Shown here: one piece after another, positions 43,603 to 53,252 of the stretch
Layout: the number at the start of each line of letters is the position of its first letter
How positions within the stretch are numbered: the stretch's first letter is position 1
Assembly: GCA_021733925.1 (NCBI GenBank)
Contig: JAIPJY010000009.1
Coordinates: 62,001-126,000 of the forward strand
Origin: Prosthecobacter sp.
GTDB lineage: Bacteria; Verrucomicrobiota; Verrucomicrobiia; Verrucomicrobiales; Verrucomicrobiaceae
Length of the DNA: 64,000 bases
Direction: 5' to 3'
Program-made: the position numbers and the translations under genes
The notes under the pieces: generated by a model
What the model was told of the DNA's origin: nothing
Databases searched by the model: none
Seen by the model: the letters and a program-made list of their open reading frames with translations, nothing else

Positions 43603-44763
43603 TTACAACTGCGGCGTCCAGCGGCGCTTGCGGCGGATCACCGGGAGCTGGTCCCAGGTCAGATGCACGCCCTGGCGGTGGATGTTGATCAGGATGCCCA
43701 CCGCAACCATCGCGGCGACAAGGCTCGACCCTCCGTAACTCACAAATGGCAGCGGCAGTCCCTTGTTGGGCAGCAAAGCAGTCGTCACCCCCATGTTGAG
43801 GAGCGCTTCCATTCCCAGCAAAAACGTCAGTCCCGCCCCCAAAAGCTTGCCAAACCGGTTCGGCGCATACGAGGAAACGACCATTCCGGCCATCACCAGC
43901 ACCGCAAACGCCAGCACCACGGCGGCTGTACCGCGCAGTCCCAGCTCCTCCCCGACCATCGGAAATATGAAGTCCGTGTGGGCTTCGGGCAGGTAGGAGA
44001 GCTTCATGCGCCCCTCCCCCAGTCCGCGCCCTTCCAGCCCGCCGGAACCAAACGCCAGCTTCGACACCCACTGCTGCAAACCCAGGTCCTCCTTGTGGTT
44101 TTCGAGGTCAAAGGTGACCATGATTCGTTCAAACCGGTTCGGCAGAAACTTGATCCCCGCCGCGAGGCCGCCGCCGCAGAGGACGACGATGATCGCCAGG
44201 TAGCGCATCTTGGAGCCCGCCACAAACATCACGCCAAGACCCACCGCCGAGGCCAGCAAAGCACTGCCGAGGTCAAATTCGCAGCCGATCAGGGCCACGA
44301 TGCCCAGCAAAATCAGGCCCGGCAGCACAAATCCACGCCAAAAAGTACGCGTCAGCGCCTCGTGCGTCCCAAACCAGCCCGCCAGGGCGATGATCAGCGC
44401 GATCTTCGCAAATTCAGACGGCTGCACGCGAAACCCGCTCACGCCAAGAGCTTGCAGACCGAGCCAGCGCTTCGAGCCATTGATTTTCACCCCAATCATC
44501 GGGACATAGCACAGCGCCAGCAGCACGGCGGCTGCGATCAAAATCTGCCAGCGCCAGCGCATCAAGACGTTGTAATCAACCACGGCCATGACCACGCACA
44601 ACACGGTCGCCACTCCCAGCCAGCCCAGCTGCCGCCACAGGGTCACATAATCCTCCCCGCCCTCATGCGCGACTTGGAACGTCGTGCTCGCCAGCATGGT
44701 GACACCCAGCGCGATCAACGACAGCGCCGCAAGAATAAGCAGGAGAATGGAATATTTGGCCAT
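43603..44763 (-). CDS. ftsW: SEDS-family septal peptidoglycan polymerase
   Basis: FtsW is the septal glycan polymerase working with the FtsI transpeptidase. The 386-residue product is a polytopic membrane protein with about ten segments. It has the SEDS blocks INGSKRWLGL, VQPSEFAKIALIIALAGWF, EFDLGSALLASAVGLGVMFV, LPEAHTDFIFPMVGEELG and the final LPLPFVSYGGSSLVAAM. It lies 18 bp after the LysM gene. Its 3' end is duplicated in decayed form immediately downstream. Confidence 0.95.
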   Translation of the reverse strand: MAKYSILLLILAALSLIALGVTMLASTTFQVAHEGGEDYVTLWRQLGWLGVATVLCVVMAVVDYNVLMRWRWQILIAAAVLLALCYVPMIGVKINGSKRWLGLQALGVSGFRVQPSEFAKIALIIALAGWFGTHEALTRTFWRGFVLPGLILLGIVALIGCEFDLGSALLASAVGLGVMFVAGSKMRYLAIIVVLCGGGLAAGIKFLPNRFERIMVTFDLENHKEDLGLQQWVSKLAFGSGGLEGRGLGEGRMKLSYLPEAHTDFIFPMVGEELGLRGTAAVVLAFAVLVMAGMVVSSYAPNRFGKLLGAGLTFLLGMEALLNMGVTTALLPNKGLPLPFVSYGGSSLVAAMVAVGILINIHRQGVHLTWDQLPVIRRKRRWTPQL

Positions 44764-44781
44764 GCTGCCGAAAACGAGAAT

Positions 44782-45957
44782 TTATTTCGCCGGGATCACC
44801 AGTTTCATCCCTTCACGCATGGCGTTGGGATTCTTGATGTTGTTCTCTTTTTGAATGGCAGCCACCGAGACACCATACTTCGTGGACAGGCGGTAGAGAG
44901 TCTCGCCTGACTTGAGCGTATGCGTGCGGGCGCTTGAGGTCTTGACCACGGGTTTAGGCGGAGCGTCAGCCACCACTTTTTTGGTCGGCTCGGCCTTCTT
45001 CGTGGCCGGAGGTGCCTCAGCGATCTTTTTCAGCATCTGCGTTGGCGGCAGCACCGGACTCGGCTTCGCCAGTGGCTTGGCTTCCGCTTTGGCGACGGGC
45101 TTGGGTTCATCCCGGTCCCGCGGCCTGACAGCTTCCACCTTCGGTGCGTTTTCCTGCAGCAATGAAACGACATTCGGCTTGGTGGGAGGGGGCAGTTCGG
45201 CGGTGCTGGCAGCCGGCGCAGAGGCAGTTGCCGGTGTGTTGGCATCAGCCACGAGGGAGGATGCGGCAGGTGGGGCTTCATCCGGTGCCAGCAGCGAAAT
45301 GGGCGACATCGTGGCGGCAGACAGACTGGCAGGCGCCTCGTTAGGCTTCACGGCCTCACTGGGGACCTTCGTCGCCGGTGGTTGGTCTCTGACCACCGGA
45401 ACAGCCTTGGGCACGTCTTCCGCAATCACCATCGGCTTCAGCGTCTTCGGATTCACCGGAATCGCGCTCGGCACGGCCTGTTTGGGCACGCGCAGCATGG
45501 TTCCAGGTCCGATCTGCAAACCTTTGTCGATCATGTTCAGCCGGGTGATCTCCGCTTCGTTGGAGCCAAATTTGGCCGCGATGGACTTGATCGAGTCCCC
45601 CGAGCGCATCTCGTAGTTGTCATACTGCTCCGTGTCCGCCGCCGCCTGCGCCTGAGCAGTGATGACTTCCGGTGAGGCCATGGGCAGTCCGTTGCCGCTG
45701 CTCAGCGCACGCGCCGCCTGGGTCACCGTCTGCTGCGGCTTTTCGTCATCACCCATGAAATCATAGATGATGATCCCGCCAATGAGAACGACGTGAATCA
45801 GCAGCATGACCACAAACATGCGCGCCATTCCTGAGTTCGGCTCATGCTGGTTCCACTCGCCCTCTTCCGTCACGAGCGCCACACGATGGCGATGCCGCTC
45901 ACCATCCATCAGGTTCAGCAGCAGCTTGGTTTCTTTCGTCTTGGGTTTCATCTTCAT
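44782..45957 (-). CDS. Membrane-anchored protein with two LysM domains
   Basis: The 391-residue product has a short cytoplasmic N-terminus and one membrane helix at about 46-66 (ARMFVVMLLIHVVLIGGIII). A first LysM domain follows (EMRSGDSIKSIAAKFGSNEA to MLRVPK, about 114-160). A long Ala/Pro/Lys-rich linker leads to a second LysM at the end (HTLKSGETLYRLSTKYGVSV onward). LysM domains bind the GlcNAc of peptidoglycan. Lying between murD and ftsW, it is probably a periplasmic wall-binding part of the division machinery. This is an inference from position; I recognise no named orthologue. Confidence 0.85.
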   Translation of the reverse strand: MKMKPKTKETKLLLNLMDGERHRHRVALVTEEGEWNQHEPNSGMARMFVVMLLIHVVLIGGIIIYDFMGDDEKPQQTVTQAARALSSGNGLPMASPEVITAQAQAAADTEQYDNYEMRSGDSIKSIAAKFGSNEAEITRLNMIDKGLQIGPGTMLRVPKQAVPSAIPVNPKTLKPMVIAEDVPKAVPVVRDQPPATKVPSEAVKPNEAPASLSAATMSPISLLAPDEAPPAASSLVADANTPATASAPAASTAELPPPTKPNVVSLLQENAPKVEAVRPRDRDEPKPVAKAEAKPLAKPSPVLPPTQMLKKIAEAPPATKKAEPTKKVVADAPPKPVVKTSSARTHTLKSGETLYRLSTKYGVSVAAIQKENNIKNPNAMREGMKLVIPAK

Positions 45958-46002
45958 AGGACCTTGGGGTCTAGGGATTGTCGGGATTCGGGGTCTTTAA
46001 AT

Positions 46003-47307
46003 TCAATTCAGGGCGTTCACGGCCTCACGAAAAACGTCACCTCGCTGGGCATAGCCGGTGTACATGTCGAACGAGGAGGTGCCGGGGCTGAGAATGATCG
46101 CATCCCCCGCCTGCGAAACTTCCGTGGCCAGACGCACCGCATCTGCCATGTCGCGGGCGCACTGGCAGGGCAGCAGATCGCCAAACGTACCCGCAAGCTC
46201 CTGCGCGATCTCGCCGATCAGCACCATAGCACGCACCTGGCCGTTCAATTCAGCACGCAGCGGCGAGTAGTCGAGTTCCTTGTCCTTCCCGCCGGCGATC
46301 AACACGATCGGGCGCTCCTGCGAGCGCAGACACGCTTCCAGCGCATGCAGGTTGGTCGCCTTGGAGTCGTTGATGTATTCGCGGTCATGCAAAGTGCGCA
46401 CCAGTTCGCAGCGGTGCCGTGGCGGCTCATAGCTCTCCATCGCCTTCAGCATGCTGGCATACTCCAGTCCGAACACGCGGCCTGTCATCAGCGCGGCGAG
46501 CACGTTCTCCATGTTGTGCTTGCCACGCAGTTTCAACCCGCTCGCACTTCCGATTTCCTCGCCGAGATGATAAAAGCTGCCAGCGTTGTAGGTGTAGCCC
46601 GCCTCCTCGCCATAGGCGGAGAAGGTCCAGCGCTGCGCTGGTCCGGAGGACACGCTTTCGCCCGCGCGCACGATGGCTACATCGTCCGCCGTGACGTTTT
46701 CAAAGATGCGGGCCTTCGCGGCAAAGTACGACTCCATGTCAGGATAGCGGTCCAGATGATCCGGCGCAAAGTTGAGCCACAACGTGGCCTTCGCGCGGAA
46801 GTCACGAATCGTCTCAAGCTGAAAGCTGCTGATCTCAAGCGCGAGCACATCGTAACGTACGCCACTGGCGACGACTTCACTCAAGGACACACCATGATTG
46901 CCGCAGGGCAGCGACCTCATGCCACAGCCGTTGAACAGCGCCGCAATCAGTTCCGTGCAGGTGCTCTTGCCGTTCGTGCCGGTGATGGTCGCCATCGGCA
47001 TGTCAGTCAGATGAAAGGCAAACTCGGTCTCACCTACCAGCGGCACACCTGCATCCGTGAATTTTTTCGGCAGCGGCCAGTGTTCATCCAGCCCGGGGCT
47101 GATGATGACCTGCTGAAACTCGCCCGGCTTGACGACGAGATCGCGAGCCGCTTGTCCGAGCACGCAGTTGAAACCTTCCACCGGTTTCGCTTTGTCACCC
47201 TCATCAAAAATCGTCACCTCCGCGCCATGCTGGCGCGCCAGACGCGCAGCACCGAGGCCGCTGCGTCCAGCACCGAGAATGGCGAAATGTTGTGAGGCGA
47301 AACGCAT
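46003..47307 (-). CDS. murD: UDP-MurNAc-L-Ala-D-glutamate ligase
   Basis: MurD adds D-glutamate to UDP-MurNAc-L-alanine in the cytoplasm. The 434-residue product starts FAILGAGRSGLGAARLARQH (nucleotide-fold start typical of MurD). It has the Mur-ligase ATP loop ATITGTNGKSTCTELIAALF. The segments LEISSFQLETI, NFAPDHLDRYPDMESYF and the late YINDSKATNLHALEACL complete the pattern. It sits 5 bp after mraY, so the two are in one transcript. Confidence 0.95.
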   Translation of the reverse strand: MRFASQHFAILGAGRSGLGAARLARQHGAEVTIFDEGDKAKPVEGFNCVLGQAARDLVVKPGEFQQVIISPGLDEHWPLPKKFTDAGVPLVGETEFAFHLTDMPMATITGTNGKSTCTELIAALFNGCGMRSLPCGNHGVSLSEVVASGVRYDVLALEISSFQLETIRDFRAKATLWLNFAPDHLDRYPDMESYFAAKARIFENVTADDVAIVRAGESVSSGPAQRWTFSAYGEEAGYTYNAGSFYHLGEEIGSASGLKLRGKHNMENVLAALMTGRVFGLEYASMLKAMESYEPPRHRCELVRTLHDREYINDSKATNLHALEACLRSQERPIVLIAGGKDKELDYSPLRAELNGQVRAMVLIGEIAQELAGTFGDLLPCQCARDMADAVRLATEVSQAGDAIILSPGTSSFDMYTGYAQRGDVFREAVNALN

Positions 47308-47312
47308 GATTG

Positions 47313-48458
47313 TTAACGAAGCTTCAGCGTGGCAAGACCGAGCATGGCGAAGAGCAGCGAGAGCACCCAGAAGCGCACGATGACCTGGTTCTCATGCCAC
47401 CCGCCGAGTTCAAAATGATGATGGATCGGAGCCATGCGGAAGATGCGCTTGCCGCGCTTCTTGAAGCTCCACACCTGCAGAATGACGCTCATCGCCTCCA
47501 TCACAAACACGCCACCGACGAGGGCCAGCACGATCTCCTGCTTGCAGCCGATGGCCAGCGCCGCAATGCAGCCGCCCAGCGCCAGCGAACCCGTGTCTCC
47601 CATGAACATCTTGGCCGGATGCGCATTGAACCAGAGAAAGCCAAGGCAGGCGCCCGCCATCGCCATCGCCACGATGGGCAGTTCATTGGCCAGGCTGTTG
47701 TGCGCCACGCCGAGGTATTCGGAATACTTCGCGTTGCCGCAGATGTAGCCAAACGCGGCATACGCCAGCGCGGTGGTGATCGAGCAGCCGGTGGCAAGAC
47801 CATCAAGACCGTCCGTCAGGTTCACCGCATTCGAAGCACCCACGATGATGATGGCAAAGAATGCGACCGCGAAGAGATGCATGTCCGCAATCACCGCATC
47901 CTTCACAAACGGAATGTAGAGTGCACGCAATGTGATGCCGTTGTCTCCCGGCACCGCATAGGCAAACAGCAGACCCGCCACCACCGCCACCGACGTCTGC
48001 CAGATGAGCTTGGTCCGGGCGGTGACGCCTTTGGAATTCTTCTTGCTGATCTTGAGGTAGTCATCACGGAAGCCCAGAGCTCCGAGACCAATGGTGGTGA
48101 ACAGCACCGTCCACACCATCACGTTGTCCCACTTTGCCCACATCAGCGTCGAGATCACAATTGCCGAAAGAATAAGCAGCCCGCCCATCGTCGGCGTTCC
48201 GGCCTTCTTGCCGTGCAGCTCATGCAGCTTGTGCACTTCCTCCGCAGTGCGGATCGGCTGGCCGATCTTCAGCGAGATCAATTTACGAATAAGGCGGTCA
48301 CCATACATCAGCGAGAGCGCAAACGCAGTCACAGCCGCACCACCGGCACGGAACGTGTGGTACTTGAAGAGATTGAGAATCTTGTACAGAGCCGCGTCAT
48401 CGCTGATCCATTGATGAGCGAAGAGCCATTCTCTAAATTCGTAAAGCCAGTACATCAT
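47313..48458 (-). CDS. mraY: Phospho-MurNAc-pentapeptide transferase
   Basis: MraY links the MurNAc-pentapeptide to undecaprenyl phosphate, making lipid I in the inner membrane. The 381-residue product from ATG 48458 has the segments GTPTMGGLLI, FRDDYLK, ASNAVNLTDGLDGLATG (metal-binding aspartates), AHPAKMFMGDTGSLALGG and RMAPIHHHFELGGWHE. The ATG overlaps the murF stop by 4 bp (ATGA), which settles the start; upstream in-frame codons would lie inside murF. Confidence 0.96.
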   Translation of the reverse strand: MMYWLYEFREWLFAHQWISDDAALYKILNLFKYHTFRAGGAAVTAFALSLMYGDRLIRKLISLKIGQPIRTAEEVHKLHELHGKKAGTPTMGGLLILSAIVISTLMWAKWDNVMVWTVLFTTIGLGALGFRDDYLKISKKNSKGVTARTKLIWQTSVAVVAGLLFAYAVPGDNGITLRALYIPFVKDAVIADMHLFAVAFFAIIIVGASNAVNLTDGLDGLATGCSITTALAYAAFGYICGNAKYSEYLGVAHNSLANELPIVAMAMAGACLGFLWFNAHPAKMFMGDTGSLALGGCIAALAIGCKQEIVLALVGGVFVMEAMSVILQVWSFKKRGKRIFRMAPIHHHFELGGWHENQVIVRFWVLSLLFAMLGLATLKLR

Positions 48459-49819
48459 GAGGTGGAAAAATGCGTGAGAACCTGTTCCATGCGCGCGGAG
48501 CGGCTGCCTTTGAGCAGCACCACGTCTCCCTCGCGCAACCACTCACGCAGACGCGCAGCACAGGCTGCTTGATCGGGAAAATGTTCGGAAGTCACCGCCT
48601 TCGAGGCCTCGGTGATCCATGCGGCTTCGCTGCCGCCCACACTGAACACAGCGTCAAGCTTGAGCGACCCGGCAAACTCACCCACCCGGCGGTGCTCCGT
48701 TTCTGCAATCGCCCCCAGCTCCCCCATGCGGCCCAGCACCGCCACACGGCGGCTGCCAGCTGTCCCAAGCGTGCTCAGCGTGCGCAAACCTGCGATCATG
48801 CTGTCAGGATTCGCGTTGTAGGAATCATCAATGAACTGAATGCCATTCACCACCTTCGGCTCCACACGGCCTCCGGTGAGCTTCGCCTGATTCAGCGCAT
48901 CCGCGATCTCAGCCGGCGCAATCCCCTGCCTCCAGCCCATGCAGGCAGCCAGCGCGGCATTGCCCACCATGTGCTCGCCAAGAATCGGCAGCCGTGTTTC
49001 CACTTTTTCACCGCCGAAGTCGAGTGTGAAGGTCGTTCCCGTCGCATCCGCCCGCAGATTGGAAGCAGACACATCACCGCAGCCGACGCCCGCCATCGAC
49101 ACACTGGCCTGGCAGTGACGCGCGATGACCTCGCTGTATTTGTCATTGGCATTCAGCACCACCACGCCGCCGGCGCGCACATTCGCCGCCAGCGTCCCTT
49201 TTTCCCAGGCAATCGCATCCTGCGTGCCCATGTATTCAATGTGGGCCATGCCGACGTTGGTGATGATGCCGGCATCCGGTTTGGCGATGTCCGTGAGCAC
49301 TTTGATTTCGCCCGCATGGTTCATGCCCATCTCCGTCACACAGCAACGGTCGCCTTCACGCAGTGAAAGCAGCGTCAGCGGCACGCCAATGTGATTGTTC
49401 AGATTGCCCAGCGTGGCACGCGTCTGGCATTTGCGCGCCATGATGACTGCCGCGAGGTCCTTGGTCGAAGTCTTCCCGTTGCTTCCAGTCAGCCCAATGA
49501 TCAACGGCGCATGAAGCTCACGATAACCACGCGCCATGTTTTGCAGCGCCAGCAAGGTGTCGCCTGCTTCGATCACCGCGCATGGCAGCGTCCCCCAGGC
49601 CGGATCAATCCTGCTGACCACGACCGCTGCCGCGCCTGCCGCAGCCACCTGCGGGATGAAATCATGCGCATCAAATTTATCCCCCACCAGCGCCACGAAC
49701 ACCTCACCGGCGGTGATCTTGCGTGAATCGGTGTTCACGTTCGTCACCAGGCGCGTGCCATCGCCACGCAGGGTTCCTGCGGCGAACTGGGCAAGTGTCT
49801 TGAGTGAAACGGGCGTCAT
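48455..49819 (-). CDS. murF: UDP-MurNAc-tripeptide-D-Ala-D-Ala ligase
   Basis: MurF adds the D-Ala-D-Ala dipeptide to the UDP-MurNAc-tripeptide. The 454-residue product has the ATP loop LIIGLTGSNGKTSTKDLAAV. The segments CVTEMGMNHAGEIKVLTDIA, ITNVGMAHIEYMGTQDAIA and IDDSYNANPDSMIAGLRTL follow, as in MurF. Both ends overlap neighbours by 4 bp (murE at the start, mraY at the stop), an arrangement favouring coupled translation. Its start lies next to the short tandem repeat in the murE tail. Confidence 0.96.
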   Translation of the reverse strand: MTPVSLKTLAQFAAGTLRGDGTRLVTNVNTDSRKITAGEVFVALVGDKFDAHDFIPQVAAAGAAAVVVSRIDPAWGTLPCAVIEAGDTLLALQNMARGYRELHAPLIIGLTGSNGKTSTKDLAAVIMARKCQTRATLGNLNNHIGVPLTLLSLREGDRCCVTEMGMNHAGEIKVLTDIAKPDAGIITNVGMAHIEYMGTQDAIAWEKGTLAANVRAGGVVVLNANDKYSEVIARHCQASVSMAGVGCGDVSASNLRADATGTTFTLDFGGEKVETRLPILGEHMVGNAALAACMGWRQGIAPAEIADALNQAKLTGGRVEPKVVNGIQFIDDSYNANPDSMIAGLRTLSTLGTAGSRRVAVLGRMGELGAIAETEHRRVGEFAGSLKLDAVFSVGGSEAAWITEASKAVTSEHFPDQAACAARLREWLREGDVVLLKGSRSARMEQVLTHFSTS

Positions 49820-51393
49820 CTGTCAAATCGGTCAGGGCGGTCAGGGCGGTCAGGCCGGTCAAAGCCACCACGCATGGCTTCGCGTTCAGCGGCTTTTTCT
49901 TCGCGCTCTGCAGCACGGTCAGCTTTGAGATGGTGCAGCAAGGTGCGGGCGATTTTGCGATCATCGAATGGATGCTTTTTACCCTGAATGTCCTGATAGT
50001 CCTCGTGCCCCTTGCCTGCGATGAGCACCAGATCACCCTCCCACGCATTCTGCAGCGCGGTCTGAATGGCCTCACGGCGGTCCATGATGATGGCATGCTT
50101 TTGCGGGCGGGCGAAGCCTGCCTTGGCGTCGTCCAAAATCTGCTGCGGATCTTCCGTGCGCGGATTGTCCGAGGTGAGCACGCAGATGTCACTGCCAGCC
50201 TCCGCCGCAGCGGCCATCTTCGGACGCTTGGAACGGTCCCGGTCCCCACCGCAGCCAAACACCGTGATGAGACGGCGAGGGCGCAGCGCACGCGCGGTGC
50301 GCAGCGCATTCTCCAGTCCGTCTGGCGTATGCGCGTAATCAACGAAGACCTGAAAGCGTGAGTTGTCAGACACGCGCTCCATGCGTCCCGGCACCTGCGG
50401 CGCGTTTTGCAGGCTCTTGATGGCCTCACGCAGATTCAGACCGACACCCTGTGCCGCAGCGAGTGCGCCCAAGGCATTGTACACATTGAAGTCGCCGATG
50501 AGCGGCAGGCGCACCAGAAAGCTGCGGCCTTTCGCTTCGAGTTCAAACGTCGTGCCGCTCATGTCGTAGCGGACGTTGATCGCACGATACTCACACCCAA
50601 CCCCGAACCCAAAACGCACAACGCGTCCTGTGTGCTCAAAACGCTGGGCCAGCTTGCGCCCCCAGGAGTCGTCACCATTGATGATCAGCGCCGAGCGCTT
50701 CGATGAATCAGCAGTTATTTGAAACAATCGCACCTTGGCCTCAAAGTACTTCTCCATCGTACCGTGGTAGTCCAGATGGTCCTGCGTGAGGTTCGTGAAA
50801 ATCGCGGCGGCAAACGGCAGGCCATAGACTCGCTCTTGATCCAGCGCGTGGGATGACACCTCCATGACGCAGGCGCGGCAGCCATTGTCTCGCATGCCCG
50901 CCAGCAGCCCCTGAATCTCGAGTGATTCAGGCGTGGTGTGCGTGGCAGGCACGTGCTCACCGTCGCCGAGTTCATAAAACACCGTTCCCAGCAGACCGCT
51001 GCGCATCTGCGCGGAATTGAACAGATGATGCAGCAAAAACGCCGTGGTGGTCTTGCCATTGGTCCCGGTAATCCCGGCAATGGTGAGCCCTTTGGCCGGG
51101 TGCCCGTTCAGCGCCGCAGCAGCTTGGGCGAGGGCAATGCGCGAGTGGCGCACATGCACCCACGGCACCGTGCAGTCATCCGCCGGAGCCTGTTCGGCAA
51201 TGATCGCCGCTGCTCCGAGTTCGATCGCCTTGCCGATGAAATCATGACCATCCGCATGCGTGCCACGCAGAGCGACGAAAGCGATGCCGGGGCCTGCAAG
51301 GCGTGAATCGTACGCGAAACCGGTGATCTCGGTGTCGAGACTGCCGGAAACCGCAGGCTTGTCGAGATGGGGAATAAAATCGCGCAGAATCAT
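49816..51393 (-). CDS. murE: UDP-MurNAc-L-Ala-D-Glu meso-diaminopimelate ligase
   Basis: MurE adds the third residue of the stem peptide. The 525-residue protein has GTHADGHDFIGKAIELGAAA, the ATP loop GITGTNGKTTTAFLLHHLF and NLTQDHLDYHGTMEKYF. The DNPR motif in CVLTSDNPRTEDPQQI marks the meso-diaminopimelate type. The extreme C-terminus has an extra tail with repeats of (F/P)-D-R, encoded by a 9-bp tandem repeat. Both ends overlap neighbours by 4 bp. Confidence 0.96.
   Translation of the reverse strand: MILRDFIPHLDKPAVSGSLDTEITGFAYDSRLAGPGIAFVALRGTHADGHDFIGKAIELGAAAIIAEQAPADDCTVPWVHVRHSRIALAQAAAALNGHPAKGLTIAGITGTNGKTTTAFLLHHLFNSAQMRSGLLGTVFYELGDGEHVPATHTTPESLEIQGLLAGMRDNGCRACVMEVSSHALDQERVYGLPFAAAIFTNLTQDHLDYHGTMEKYFEAKVRLFQITADSSKRSALIINGDDSWGRKLAQRFEHTGRVVRFGFGVGCEYRAINVRYDMSGTTFELEAKGRSFLVRLPLIGDFNVYNALGALAAAQGVGLNLREAIKSLQNAPQVPGRMERVSDNSRFQVFVDYAHTPDGLENALRTARALRPRRLITVFGCGGDRDRSKRPKMAAAAEAGSDICVLTSDNPRTEDPQQILDDAKAGFARPQKHAIIMDRREAIQTALQNAWEGDLVLIAGKGHEDYQDIQGKKHPFDDRKIARTLLHHLKADRAAEREEKAAEREAMRGGFDRPDRPDRPDRFDR
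49823..49866. repeat. 9-bp tandem repeat in the murE tail
   Basis: On the plus strand the units are tcaaatcgg, tcagggcgg, tcagggcgg, tcaggccgg and a partial tcaaagcc. On the coding strand they give the C-terminal G-F-D-R-P-D-R-P-D-R-P-D-R-F-D-R before the murE stop. Because 9 bp is three codons, copy-number changes would alter only the tail length. The stretch is next to the murF start (49819). Confidence 0.85.
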
Positions 51394-53252
51394 GGCTCAC
51401 CTCCTTTATCGGCCACCTTGACGGGGCGTTCGTTCCGAATCGCCAGGTGATCGAGCGTCTCCTGCACGACTTCGGCAAAAATAGGTGCCGCGACACGGCC
51501 GCCGCGCACCATGGCCGAGCTCTCGGCTTTCGGGTCGTCGAGCATCACGAGGCAGACGAGCTTGGGGTTGTCGATTGGGGCCATGCCCACAAAGGACGTC
51601 AGGTAGGAGCCTTCGATGTAGCGCTTCTTCTCAGGATCGTAGCGCCGGGTGGTGCCGGTTTTGCCACCGATCCGCACGTCAGGCAGCGCTGCACGCTTTC
51701 CGGTGCCTTCCAGGACGACTCCTTCGAGGAAATCGCGCAGTGAGGCAGCGGTCTTGGCCGAGCAGACCTGCCAGACCGGCTGCGGCGGCATGACTTCGGT
51801 TTCGCCATTCGGTTTGACGATGCGGTCGATGAGCCGCGGCTTCATAAGCACGCCGCCGTTGGCAATGGCTCCATAGGCCATGCACATCTGCAGCGGGGTG
51901 ACTGATACTTCATATCCAATAGGCATGCGTGAGTAGGTGGTGTTGCTCCATTTGCCGGTGTTCAAGTACCCGGCTTTTTCGCCGACGAGACCGATTCCGG
52001 TGGGAGCACCAAATCCAAACCGTGTGGCATAGTCGAGCATCATGTCCTGTCCAACACGTTTGCTGATTTTGTACATGCCGATGTTGCTCGAATGGACCAG
52101 CACCCCCTTGACGGTTTGCATGCCCAGCGACTCATCGTCACTGAGCTTCACCTTACGCACCGGGTCTTCGTAATACCTGTTGCCGCAGTCGATCTTCTCT
52201 CCGGGGGTGATCTTTTTATTATCGAGCCCCGCCGCGAGCGTGACGACCTTGAAGATCGAGCCCGGTTCATACGGCTCTGCGATCGCGTGATTGGTCCAGG
52301 TGCTGACATCGGGATTGCTCAGATCGCGGTGCGGACGCGCCGCCATGGCCAGCACCGTGCCCGTGGAGGGTTCCGTGACCACGATGACCACCCGGCGGGC
52401 CTTGCTAGCCTTCCAAGCTCGCTCGCAGATGGCCTCCACATTGTCCTGCAGCTGCATGTCAATGGTCAGATGCGCATCGCTACCATGCTGTGGTTCAACA
52501 ACTTGACTGCGATACGAAGGAAGCTCGTGCCCCGACTTGTCACGCTCGATCAACTGCTCACCAGCGACGCCGGTGAGCTTGGCATCCATGAGTTTTTCGA
52601 TCCCCCAGCGCCCCTTGTTGCTGGTGTCGGTGTCGCCAAGCACCAACGACAGACGATCCTGGGCCGGAAAGCGTCGTGCCACCGTCGGACGCAGGTAGAT
52701 GCCAAAAACGTGCTGCTTCTTGAACAGGTCACTCCACTGAGCCGCGGTCTCCACATCCACCAGCTTCGCGAGGACAATCTCCGGCTTGTCTGAGGCAAGC
52801 TGGCTGCGAATTTCCTCTTCAGTCTGCGGGAGAATGCCCGACAGCACTTTGGCCAAATGCTCATGGTAGGCAGCCAGGGTGTCCGCATCCCCAAGCTCGG
52901 CACGCAGATCGACGGCCTTCACGCCGCGAATCGCCGCCAGACGGTGCCTCACCGTGATCACCTCACGCAAATGCGTGCGGTCCGTGTAGAGCTCCCGCAC
53001 ATCTTCATCATGCGCGAGGTATTCCCCGCTCAGATCCTTGATCGCACCACGGTGCGCAGGCAGCACGATGTGCCGCTGGTATTTCCGCGCCGCGAGCTCC
53101 ATCAGCCGCGCCGATTCCTTGATCTGCACGACCGCAAGCCGCCACGTCACCAGGGAAAAACCCGCCAGCAGCACAAAAAGCAGCAGCAGCATGCGGCGGC
53201 AAACCGGACGATCTCGGCGGAGCTGGATTTGATTGGGAAGGGGCTGACTCAC
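51390..53252 (-). CDS. ftsI: Septal penicillin-binding protein (class B transpeptidase)
   Basis: FtsI cross-links septal peptidoglycan in the periplasm. The 620-residue protein has one N-terminal membrane helix (RMLLLLFVLLAGFSLVTW) and a dimerisation-type domain with HRGAIKDLSGEYLA. The transpeptidase domain has active-site S332 and K335 (EPGSIFKVV), S388-S-N390 in VHSSNIGMY, and K531-T-G in GGKTGTT. The 4-bp overlaps with the ftsL-like gene and murE make it part of one tight operon. The long insertion EPQHGSDAHLTIDMQLQDNV and its surroundings are as in class B enzymes. No PASTA domain is visible. Confidence 0.94.
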   Translation of the reverse strand: MSQPLPNQIQLRRDRPVCRRMLLLLFVLLAGFSLVTWRLAVVQIKESARLMELAARKYQRHIVLPAHRGAIKDLSGEYLAHDEDVRELYTDRTHLREVITVRHRLAAIRGVKAVDLRAELGDADTLAAYHEHLAKVLSGILPQTEEEIRSQLASDKPEIVLAKLVDVETAAQWSDLFKKQHVFGIYLRPTVARRFPAQDRLSLVLGDTDTSNKGRWGIEKLMDAKLTGVAGEQLIERDKSGHELPSYRSQVVEPQHGSDAHLTIDMQLQDNVEAICERAWKASKARRVVIVVTEPSTGTVLAMAARPHRDLSNPDVSTWTNHAIAEPYEPGSIFKVVTLAAGLDNKKITPGEKIDCGNRYYEDPVRKVKLSDDESLGMQTVKGVLVHSSNIGMYKISKRVGQDMMLDYATRFGFGAPTGIGLVGEKAGYLNTGKWSNTTYSRMPIGYEVSVTPLQMCMAYGAIANGGVLMKPRLIDRIVKPNGETEVMPPQPVWQVCSAKTAASLRDFLEGVVLEGTGKRAALPDVRIGGKTGTTRRYDPEKKRYIEGSYLTSFVGMAPIDNPKLVCLVMLDDPKAESSAMVRGGRVAAPIFAEVVQETLDHLAIRNERPVKVADKGGEP

